A stretch of DNA of 5,911 nt. Source: DATNBT01 sp964579765. GTDB lineage: Bacteria; Acidobacteriota; Vicinamibacteria; Vicinamibacterales; CAVVIG01. The DNA lies in the NCBI GenBank assembly GCA_964579765.1, contig CAZOIK010000191.1, forward strand, positions 1 through 5,911, in the 5' to 3' direction. The position numbers were made by a program, and so were the translations under genes. The notes under the pieces are model-generated. The model worked only from the letters and a program-made list of their open reading frames with translations, had not been told where the DNA came from and did no database searches. Position 1 is the first letter of the stretch. Each line of letters begins with the position of its first letter. Shown piece after piece: positions 1-5,399 of this stretch.

Positions 1-44
1 ACGACGTGGATTGTTGGGCATGGGGATGTACGAGGTGTGAGTGC
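1..44. other. Short region downstream of the aminotransferase, no assignable gene
   Basis: These 44 bases follow the aminotransferase stop codon in the direction of transcription. No hairpin followed by a T-run is visible, so there is no recognisable terminator. On the minus strand an ATG at 19-21 opens a frame that runs off the window edge after about seven codons (MPNNPRR). It has no Shine-Dalgarno sequence in front of it. It could be the start of the next gene or chance; too little is visible to decide. Confidence 0.3.
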
Positions 45-1253
45 CTAGCGTCCTGCCGCGGCCGGCGCGCCGGCTCGTGCCTGCACGAACTCGACGAGAC
101 GGCGGCTGCCTTCCTTCAGATTGGCCATCGACGTCGCATACGACATCCGGATGAATCCCGGCGAGTCGAACGCCTCGCCCGGCGTGACGGCGACGCGCTG
201 CTCGTCGAGCAGCGCCTGCGCGAACTCGATCGACGTCTTGAACCCGCCGGCCGCCATCGCCTCGCTGATGTCCGGGAACATGTAGAACGCGCCCGCGGGC
301 TTCAGGCATTTGATGCGCGGATCCGCCGTCAGCCAGCCGTAGAGGTTGTCGCGGCGCGTGCGGTACTCGTCGAGCATCTCCTTCACCGGCGTCTGGACGC
401 CGTTGAGCGCCTCGACGACCGCCTTCTGCGTGATCGAGTTGACGTTGCTCGTCGCGTGGCTCTGGATGGCGTTGCACGCGGCGATCATCTTCGCCGGACC
501 AATCGTCCAGCCGCAGCGCCAGCCGGTCATCGCGTACGCCTTCGACGCGGACCCGCAGATGACCGACGTCTCGGGGCAGAGCCCGGCCATGATCTTCGGC
601 AGGTTGTGCGGGACCGGGTCGTAGATCAACCGCTCGTAGCAGAGATCGACGACGAGCCAGATCTCCCTCTTGCCGGCGAACTCCGCGATCGTGCGGAACT
701 CCGCCTCGGAGATCAGCGCGCCGGTCGGGTTGCACGGCGAGTTGACGATGATGCCGCGCGTCTTCGGCGTCACCGCCGCGAGGATCTTGTCGGCGTGGAT
801 GGCGAAGCCGTCCGTCGGGCTCGTCATCACGGCGACCGGCGTCGCGTCGGCGAGCTTCACCTGCTCGACGATCGTCGGCCAGTACGGCTGGTGCGTGACG
901 ACCTCGTCGCCGGGACCGAACAGCGCGAGCGCGGCGTTGTAGAGCGCCTGCTTGCCGCCTGCGCTGAGGATGACCTGCGACTCGGTGTACTCGACGCCGT
1001 AGTCGGTCTTGTAGCGATCGCAGACGGCCTTGCGCAGTTCGGCGATGCCGGGCACGGGCGTGTACTTCGTGAACTCGGCGTCGAGCGCCCTGCGCGCGGC
1101 ATCCTTGATGGCGTTCGGCGTGCCGAAGTCCGGCTCGCCAGCGCCGAAGTCGATCACTTCGACGCCCGCGCGGCGCAACTTGTCCACCGCCGCACCCACC
1201 GCCATCGTTGCCGAGCTCGCGATCTTCGACGTCCGTTCTGCCAGCCGCGCCAT
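45..1253 (-). CDS. Class I PLP-dependent aminotransferase (aspartate/prephenate aminotransferase type)
   Basis: A 402-residue cytoplasmic fold-type I aminotransferase. It would move an amino group between an amino acid, most likely aspartate or glutamate, and a 2-oxo acid, using pyridoxal phosphate. Motifs in order are GAGEPDF (38-43), GGKQAL (K101), NSPCNPTG with N175, the cofactor-ring aspartate D203 followed by Y206, the Schiff-base lysine K238 in SASKAYAMTGWR, and carboxylate-binding R369 in FIRMSYA. Length and motifs match the Thermus-type (I-gamma) aspartate aminotransferases, a group that includes prephenate aminotransferases. K101 lies where that group binds the distal carboxylate, which favours a dicarboxylic substrate; this is inference. 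The ATG at 1251-1253 has a strong ribosome binding site, AAAGGAG, four bases upstream. The gene begins 13 bases after coaD and is probably co-transcribed with it. Family call is firm; exact substrate is not. Confidence 0.95.
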   Translation of the reverse strand: MARLAERTSKIASSATMAVGAAVDKLRRAGVEVIDFGAGEPDFGTPNAIKDAARRALDAEFTKYTPVPGIAELRKAVCDRYKTDYGVEYTESQVILSAGGKQALYNAALALFGPGDEVVTHQPYWPTIVEQVKLADATPVAVMTSPTDGFAIHADKILAAVTPKTRGIIVNSPCNPTGALISEAEFRTIAEFAGKREIWLVVDLCYERLIYDPVPHNLPKIMAGLCPETSVICGSASKAYAMTGWRCGWTIGPAKMIAACNAIQSHATSNVNSITQKAVVEALNGVQTPVKEMLDEYRTRRDNLYGWLTADPRIKCLKPAGAFYMFPDISEAMAAGGFKTSIEFAQALLDEQRVAVTPGEAFDSPGFIRMSYATSMANLKEGSRRLVEFVQARAGAPAAAGR

Positions 1254-1257
1254 GAGT

Positions 1258-1264
1258 CTCCTTT
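1258..1264 (-). promoter_or_regulatory. Ribosome binding site of the aminotransferase gene
   Basis: AAAGGAG on the minus strand, four bases before the ATG at 1251-1253. It sits in the 13-base gap after the coaD stop codon and fixes the start. It is the clearest Shine-Dalgarno sequence among the recognised genes here, whereas coaD and recG have none that is obvious. Confidence 0.8.
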
Positions 1265-1266
1265 CG

Positions 1267-1755
1267 CTACGTCCGAACCGCCTGCTTCTCCCGCAGACGT
1301 GCTTCCACCAGCTCCGGCACCAGGCCGTGCACCCGGCCGCCGAGCGAGAACACTTCCTTGATCAGCCGTGAGCTGATGAACGAGTACTGCGCGGCCGGCA
1401 TCATGAAAACGGTCTCGATGCTCCCGGCGAGCTCGCGGTTCATCAGCGCCATCTGCATCTCGTATTCGAAGTCCGACACGGCGCGCAGGCCGCGGACGAT
1501 CACGTTCGCCGTGCGCCGCGCGACGTAGTCCACGAGCAGGCCCTCGAACGTGTCGACTTCGACGTTGGGCCGATCCCGGAACACCGCCCGCGCGATCTCG
1601 ACGCGCTCGCCCATCGTGAACATCGGCGCCTTCTCCGCGTTGACCGCGATGGCGACGATGATGCGATCGAACAACCGGGCGCCGCGCTCGATGATGTCCA
1701 CGTGGCCGTTGGTCAGCGGATCGAACGACCCGGGATAGACGGCTAGGGTTGACAT
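1267..1755 (-). CDS. coaD: Phosphopantetheine adenylyltransferase (CoaD)
   Basis: A 162-residue enzyme catalysing the fourth step of coenzyme A synthesis: 4'-phosphopantetheine plus ATP gives dephospho-CoA and pyrophosphate, in the cytoplasm. The N-terminal nucleotidyltransferase signature GSFDPLTNGH (9-18) contains the TxGH motif, with H18 the catalytic histidine. RGLRAVSDFEYE (89-99) and the second nucleotide-binding signature ISSRLIKE (127-134) are also present. Length is normal for the family (E. coli CoaD has 159 residues). The ATG lies inside the end of rsmD, so the two genes overlap by 13 bases in different frames. No Shine-Dalgarno sequence is obvious, which suggests translation coupled to rsmD. 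The rsmD-coaD pairing is common in bacteria. No missing catalytic residue or frameshift is seen. Confidence 0.97.
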   Translation of the reverse strand: MSTLAVYPGSFDPLTNGHVDIIERGARLFDRIIVAIAVNAEKAPMFTMGERVEIARAVFRDRPNVEVDTFEGLLVDYVARRTANVIVRGLRAVSDFEYEMQMALMNRELAGSIETVFMMPAAQYSFISSRLIKEVFSLGGRVHGLVPELVEARLREKQAVRT

Positions 1756-2285
1756 GCGTACAACGTCAGCGCGCTGTCGCCCGAATTCACGTCGCGCACG
1801 CGTCTCAGCCGGCCCGGGGCGGACGGCGGCTGCGCTTTCCGCGCGTGCTCGAACACTACAACTCCGTCCGGCCTGACGATGTCCCCCACGTGCTCCAATG
1901 TTTCATGAATGTCGCTGGCGTATGGGGGGTCGAACAGGACAACGTCGAAGAGCGGCCCACCGCGGAGCCGCTCGATCGCCTGAAGAACGGACGTCTGGAT
2001 AATAGCATAGCCGTCCACCACCCCGCATCGCTCGAGATTGGCGGCGATGAGCGCGCAGGCCCGGCGGTCCTGATCCACGAATGTGACGTGCGCGGCGCCC
2101 CGGCTCAGGGCCTCGATGCCCACGGCGCCCGTCCCCGCATAACCGTCCAGCACGCGCGCACCCGGAATCTGCGGCGCCAGCACGTTGAACAGCGTCTCGC
2201 GCAGCTTGTCGGAGGTCGGGCGAAGCCCCTCCCAGCTCGGCGCGTCCAGGCGCCTGCCTTTGAGAGCGCCTGCGATTACGCGCAT
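1743..2285 (-). CDS. rsmD: 16S rRNA (guanine(966)-N2)-methyltransferase RsmD
   Basis: A 180-residue S-adenosylmethionine-dependent methyltransferase expected to methylate N2 of G966 in 16S rRNA during assembly of the small ribosomal subunit. It starts with the typical MRVIAG beta strand, followed by LRPTSDKLRETLFN (21-34). The SAM-binding motif I is VLDGYAGTGAVG (45-56), an acidic D71 lies after strand 2, and the catalytic motif IV is DPPY (119-122). This N6/N2-type DPPY motif and the length fit RsmD well. The commonest motif I is VLDLFAGSGALG; the GYAGT version here is a mild variant. The ATG at 2283-2285 has GGAG only three bases upstream, a tight spacing. The gene leads a rsmD-coaD-aminotransferase cluster and is preceded by an unusual 306-base spacer. 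Confidence 0.95.
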   Translation of the reverse strand: MRVIAGALKGRRLDAPSWEGLRPTSDKLRETLFNVLAPQIPGARVLDGYAGTGAVGIEALSRGAAHVTFVDQDRRACALIAANLERCGVVDGYAIIQTSVLQAIERLRGGPLFDVVLFDPPYASDIHETLEHVGDIVRPDGVVVFEHARKAQPPSAPGRLRRVRDVNSGDSALTLYACQP

Positions 2286-2312
2286 GGGCTCCGGATCGGA
2301 TCAATTGGTGAT

Positions 2313-2426
2313 TCAGCGATATGGTGACGGCACTGAACCACGGCAAGAACCATTCACCTGATCACTGTGAAACACCAGGTCTCGATCACGCCTGTAACGA
2401 TCCATGCCGATCCAATCCTTGCTCAT
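2313..2426 (-). CDS. Possible small ORF (37 aa) upstream of rsmD
   Basis: An ATG at 2424-2426 opens a 37-codon frame ending in TGA at 2313-2315, 27 bases before the rsmD ATG. It has a good Shine-Dalgarno sequence, GGAGGGG, two bases before the ATG (GGAGG core at 2431-2435). The peptide begins MSKDWIGMDRYRRDRD, is basic and polar, and has no signal peptide or membrane segment. I do not recognise it. About half of its codons end in G or C, far below the neighbouring genes, so it is either foreign, a leader peptide, or not coding. The same frame is open upstream to a GTG at 2493-2495, but no ribosome binding site is seen there. Confidence 0.2.
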   Translation of the reverse strand: MSKDWIGMDRYRRDRDLVFHSDQVNGSCRGSVPSPYR

Positions 2427-2557
2427 ATCCCCTCCACGCCCTGCCTTGGGACCACGACAACCAGCCAGCGGGATGCGACCGGTGGCCATCAGCACGTATT
2501 CAGGTAAGTAGAGGGTCTCGGCTTATAGGCCCAGAACGGGCGCGAGGCTTGCCGGTT

Positions 2558-2586
2558 ATTCCAACACGGACAGTGAAGCACGTCAA
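2558..2586 (-). promoter_or_regulatory. Candidate sigma-70-type promoter after recG, reading toward rsmD
   Basis: On the minus strand TTGACG (2581-2586, five of six matches to TTGACA) is followed by exactly 17 bases and then TGGAAT (2558-2563, four of six matches to TATAAT). A TG lies in the extended -10 position. The second base of the -10 box, normally A, is G, which weakens the call. It lies directly beyond the recG stop codon, so it could give the rsmD-coaD-aminotransferase cluster its own transcript with a leader of about 265 bases. Prediction by eye only. Confidence 0.35.
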
Positions 2587-2591
2587 TACGC

Positions 2592-4691
2592 CTACGCGAC
2601 CTCGATCAGCTTGAACCGCTGCTCCCAGCTCTCGAGCATCTTCGCGAGCGTCGCGGGCGACTGCGCCGCCGCGTCCATCCACGCGTCGGCCTCCATCTTG
2701 GCCCGGTCGAGCACGGCGCGATCGCGCACGAGATCGATCGACCGGAACGTCGGGATGCCGGCCTGCCGCGTGCCGAAGAAGTCGCCCGGCCCGCGTAGCG
2801 CGAGATCGCGTTCCGCGATCTCGAACCCGTCCGTCGTCTCGGTCAGCGCGCGCAGCCGCGCGCGCGCCTCATCCGACAGGGGCGCCTGATACAGCAGCAC
2901 GCAGTGCGACTGGTGCGCCCCGCGGCCGACGCGCCCGCGGAGCTGATGCAGCTGCGACAGGCCGAACCGTTCGGCATGCTCGACGATCATCACGGTCGCG
3001 TTCGGCACGTCCACGCCGACTTCGACGACCGTCGTCGAGACGAGCAGCTGGATGTCGCCCGCCGCGAACGACTTCATCACGCGATCCTTGGCGTCGCCCT
3101 TCAGCTTCCCGTGCAGGAGCCCGGTCCGGTAGTGCGGGAACACCTCCTGCGACAGGTGATCGAACATCGCCGTCGCGGCTTTCAGATCGACTTTCTCGGA
3201 CTCGTCCACGAGTGGATAGATCACGTACGCCTGGCGCCCCGCGTCGAGCTGCTCACGCACGAATTCGTACACGTCCTCGCGCCGCGACTCGGGCTTCGCC
3301 GTCGTCTGCGTCGGCAGCCGTCCCGGCGGAAGATCTCTGATGACCGACACGTCGAGGTCGCCGTACAGCGTCAGCGCCAGCGTCCGCGGAATCGGCGTCG
3401 CCGTCATCACGAGCACGTCGGGATGCAGGCCCTTGGTCCGCAGGCTCGCGCGCTGCAGGACGCCAAACCGGTGCTTCTCGTCGATGACGACGAGGCCGAG
3501 CCGCGCGAAGCGGACGTCGCCCTCGACCAGCGCGTGCGTGCCGATGACGAGCTGAATCGTGCCGGCCTCAATCTCGCCGAGCTGCTCGCGCCGGGCCGCG
3601 GCCGTCGACGCGCCGGTCAGCAGCGCGACACGGAAGCGCGACGGCTGCAGCAGCCGCGAGACGTTGAGGAAGTGCTGCTCGGCCAGAATCTCCGTCGGCG
3701 CCATGAACGCGACTTGCAGCCCGTTTTCCATCGCGACCAGCGCCGCGAGCAGCGCGACGATCGTCTTGCCCGCGCCGACGTCTCCCTGCAGCAGCCGGTT
3801 CATGGGCTGCGGACGCTGCAGGTCATCGACGATCTCCTTCAACGCCGTCCGCTGTCCTCCGGTCAGCTTGAACGGCAGCACGCGGCGGGCTGACTCGCGG
3901 ATCCGATCGTCCACGGTCGGGACAATGGCCTTGCGTTCCGCGGCGGCCGTCCGGCGGCGCGCCGCGACGCCCGTGTGGAACAGAAAGGCTTCCTCGAAAA
4001 TCAGGCGCTGCTGCGCCGGCGTCGCGAAGCGGTTCAGCGCGTCGAGCGACGCGTCGGCCGGCGGAAAGTGCGACGCCAGGAGCGCCGCGTGTCGCGTCGG
4101 CATGTCCAGCTTCAGCCGAACGGCGTCAGGCAGCAGGTCCGGCAGATCCGGCGGCAGCTGCTGCAGCGCGTCCCACACCAGGCGCCGCTGCATCTTCGGC
4201 GTGACGCTCCCCGTCCGCTCGTACACAGGCACGATGCGGCCGGTGTGAATCGTCTCCGCGTCGTCGTCGTCGAGGATCTCGTACTGCGGGTTCGTGAGCT
4301 GCAGGCCGCCCGATCCGCGCATCTCGACGGGCCCGAACAGCACCACGTGCTGGCCGGCGGCGAACACGTCGCGCAGAAACGCCTGGTTGAGCCACGACAC
4401 GCGAATCGACCCGGTGCCGTCATCGACGACGGCGTCGAAGATCTTGAAGCCGGGGCGGCGCGTTGACCGCAGGCCGCAGCTCAGAATGCGACCGGCGAGC
4501 GACGCGGCTTTGCCGGGTTTGAGCGACGCGATGCGCTGCAGCCGGCTGCGATCCTCGTACCGCATTGGAAACCGGTACAGCAGATCTTCGATGGTGAGCA
4601 GCCCCGCGTGCGCGAAGTCGGCGGCGCGGCGGGGCCCCACGCCCTTCAGATACTGCAGCGCGGTCGCCAGCACGTCGTCGTGTTCCCTCAC
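2592..4691 (-). CDS. recG: ATP-dependent DNA helicase RecG
   Basis: A 699-residue SF2 helicase that remodels stalled replication forks and branch-migrates Holliday junctions (E. coli RecG has 693 residues). The N-terminal part has the LKGVGP helix-hairpin-like motif (15-20) and the OB-fold wedge domain (roughly 60-160) that splits the fork. Helicase motifs follow: Walker A GDVGAGKT (303-310, K309), Ia APTEILAEQH, motif II DEKH (404-407), motif III TATPIPRT (430-437), motif V STTVVEVGVDVPNA and motif VI QLRGRVGRG (583-591). The C-terminal RecG region includes LRGPGDFFGTRQAG. Motif II usually reads DEQH; lysine at 406 is unusual. The GTG at 4689-4691, 7 bases after the upstream stop, has no Shine-Dalgarno sequence. 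An in-frame GTG at 4671-4673 preceded by AGGGA is an alternative start. Gene is intact. Confidence 0.97.
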   Translation of the reverse strand: MREHDDVLATALQYLKGVGPRRAADFAHAGLLTIEDLLYRFPMRYEDRSRLQRIASLKPGKAASLAGRILSCGLRSTRRPGFKIFDAVVDDGTGSIRVSWLNQAFLRDVFAAGQHVVLFGPVEMRGSGGLQLTNPQYEILDDDDAETIHTGRIVPVYERTGSVTPKMQRRLVWDALQQLPPDLPDLLPDAVRLKLDMPTRHAALLASHFPPADASLDALNRFATPAQQRLIFEEAFLFHTGVAARRRTAAAERKAIVPTVDDRIRESARRVLPFKLTGGQRTALKEIVDDLQRPQPMNRLLQGDVGAGKTIVALLAALVAMENGLQVAFMAPTEILAEQHFLNVSRLLQPSRFRVALLTGASTAAARREQLGEIEAGTIQLVIGTHALVEGDVRFARLGLVVIDEKHRFGVLQRASLRTKGLHPDVLVMTATPIPRTLALTLYGDLDVSVIRDLPPGRLPTQTTAKPESRREDVYEFVREQLDAGRQAYVIYPLVDESEKVDLKAATAMFDHLSQEVFPHYRTGLLHGKLKGDAKDRVMKSFAAGDIQLLVSTTVVEVGVDVPNATVMIVEHAERFGLSQLHQLRGRVGRGAHQSHCVLLYQAPLSDEARARLRALTETTDGFEIAERDLALRGPGDFFGTRQAGIPTFRSIDLVRDRAVLDRAKMEADAWMDAAAQSPATLAKMLESWEQRFKLIEVA

Positions 4692-4698
4692 GGGAGGC

Positions 4699-5310
4699 TC
4701 ACTGAACGACGACGGCCTGCCCGCGCGTGATCTGGACCTCGCGGATGCCCGCCGGCAGCGGGAACGGACTGTCGAGGCTGAAGCCGTTCGGGTTGCCCGG
4801 CGTCCGCGAGTAGTAGCCGACGATCTCGTCGAGCAGCAGCTTCGGCAGCGGCAGGCTGCCGGCGCTCGCCGACTCGAGCGCGAACCGGCCGGTGCCGTTG
4901 CTCGTCGTCAGCACGCCGGTCGCCGTCAGCGGAATGCGTCCCGCCAGCAGGTTCTTCGGATCGAGCAGGCTCTTGGGCGGCGAGGCCTTGCGGACCGCGT
5001 CGAAATCGACGAGCGCGCGGCCGGACAGCCGGCCGTCGCCGACGATCGAGATCGACGGCGCGACGACGCCCGGCGGCAGATCCCTGGCCGCGTCGAACGT
5101 GAAGTACGCGTTGACTTCGTTTTCGGTGATGACCGTCCGGTGCGGCGGCGTGCGCGCCGGCTTCCTGGGCTGCTCCGCCAGCTCGTTGATCGTCTCGATC
5201 TTGTGGCGCATCGACTCCGCGTCGCGCTTCGTGAGCGCAGGCGCCGCCAGCGCGGTCGCCGTCAACGCGGCCGCGACGAACGTGGCGATCAGGTGCGTCT
5301 TCGCGTGCAC
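4699..5310 (-). CDS. Secreted/periplasmic protein of unknown function, LmeA/YpmS-like appearance
   Basis: A 203-residue protein with a clear signal peptide: basic start (H2, K4, H6), a hydrophobic Ala/Leu-rich core (8-22) and an ALA cleavage site near residue 22. The mature part has a short helical N-terminus, then ITENEVNAYF (61-70) and alternating beta-type strands (SISIVGDGRLSGRALVDF; GRIPLTATGVLTTSNGTGRFALES). A short SLPLPKLLLDEIVGYY helix (152-167) and a C-terminal strand follow. An 'E-N-E-[LV]-N' motif followed by repeated beta strands and a 'LPLP..LL' helix recalls the DUF2993 (LmeA) and DUF2140 (YpmS) lipid-binding-like families. That is resemblance by eye, not proof. The GTG start has no Shine-Dalgarno sequence but gives a complete signal peptide. 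Its stop lies 7 bases before recG, so co-transcription is likely. Function unknown. Confidence 0.85.
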   Translation of the reverse strand: MHAKTHLIATFVAAALTATALAAPALTKRDAESMRHKIETINELAEQPRKPARTPPHRTVITENEVNAYFTFDAARDLPPGVVAPSISIVGDGRLSGRALVDFDAVRKASPPKSLLDPKNLLAGRIPLTATGVLTTSNGTGRFALESASAGSLPLPKLLLDEIVGYYSRTPGNPNGFSLDSPFPLPAGIREVQITRGQAVVVQ

Positions 5311-5322
5311 GCGAAAATTGTA
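5311..5322 (-). promoter_or_regulatory. Possible -10 box for a leaderless transcript
   Basis: On the minus strand TACAAT (5317-5322, five of six matches to TATAAT) ends six bases before the GTG of the 203-residue protein gene. Transcription normally begins about seven bases after such a box, which would place the first RNA base at or next to the GTG and explain the absence of a ribosome binding site. No good -35 hexamer is visible at 16-18 bases spacing, where the palindromic repeat lies instead. Low confidence. Confidence 0.3.
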
Positions 5323-5336
5323 CTACCGCATCCGAT

Positions 5337-5387
5337 GTCGTGCGGACCTTCAGGTCCGCATGACGGGCAGGCCTCGAGGCCTGCACG
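5337..5387. repeat. Two adjacent palindromic hairpins (REP-like element)
   Basis: Two strong inverted repeats lie side by side in an 89-base gap between genes. The first (5337-5364) has a 12-bp stem with one G-T wobble around the four-base loop TTCA (TGAA on the minus strand), with core arms TGCGGACC and GGTCCGCA. The second (5367-5384) is a perfect 18-base palindrome, GCAGGCCT-CG-AGGCCTGC, extendable by two more pairs past one mismatch. No T-run follows on either strand, so these are not standard intrinsic terminators. Their form resembles dispersed REP/BIME-like intergenic elements, and similar motifs are familiar to me from acidobacterial genomes. A role in transcript stability or partial termination is possible. 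Confidence 0.75.
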
Positions 5388-5399
5388 GCTGCTGGCCGG

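Larger units (their letters stand above)
2286..2591. other. Low-GC spacer between recG and rsmD
   Basis: This 306-base stretch has about 57% G+C by hand count, against roughly 65-70% in the flanking genes. It holds no convincing conserved gene. Contents seen on the minus strand are a candidate promoter just after recG (2558-2586), a 37-codon ORF with a good ribosome binding site (2313-2426), and a GATC cluster (six copies between about 2290 and 2415). There is also an imperfect tandem repeat, GGTTCTTGCCGT then GGTTCAGTGCCGT (2327-2351), and small hairpins such as GCCC-GTTCT-GGGC near 2535-2547. No intrinsic terminator for recG is visible. It may be a long 5' leader for rsmD, a decayed gene or mobile-element fragment, or a small RNA; the sequence alone does not decide. 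Confidence 0.6.

Noticed and set aside
61..74. Perfect 14-base palindrome GCCGGCGCGCCGGC
   Set aside because: It lies within the Ala/Gly/Pro-rich end of the aminotransferase coding sequence, has no T-run after it, and is easily produced by chance in such GC-rich codons.
6..1361. 451-codon open frame on the plus strand
   Set aside because: It lies antisense to the well-supported aminotransferase; the product is arginine-rich low-complexity sequence typical of an opposite-strand shadow in high-GC DNA.
2501..2509. CAGGTAAGT, a perfect eukaryotic 5' splice-site consensus on the plus strand
   Set aside because: The setting is plainly bacterial and no intron-like structure or interrupted gene surrounds it; taken as coincidence.
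2286..2591. tRNA, riboswitch or CRISPR in the recG-rsmD spacer
   Set aside because: No T-loop GGTTCGAAT-type motif, no acceptor-stem pairing, no recognised riboswitch core and no regularly spaced repeats were found by reading both strands.
2321..2614. 97-codon plus-strand frame filling the recG-rsmD spacer
   Set aside because: No ribosome binding site, no recognisable motif, and it runs into the recG 3' end on the opposite strand.
5018..5035. 7-bp hairpin CGGCCGG-ACAG-CCGGCCG
   Set aside because: Inside the coding sequence of the secreted protein, explained by GC-rich codons; no sign of a regulatory role.
5337..5387. Reading the two palindromes as intrinsic terminators
   Set aside because: Neither hairpin is followed by a T-run on either strand, so the standard terminator pattern is absent; kept as a repeat instead.
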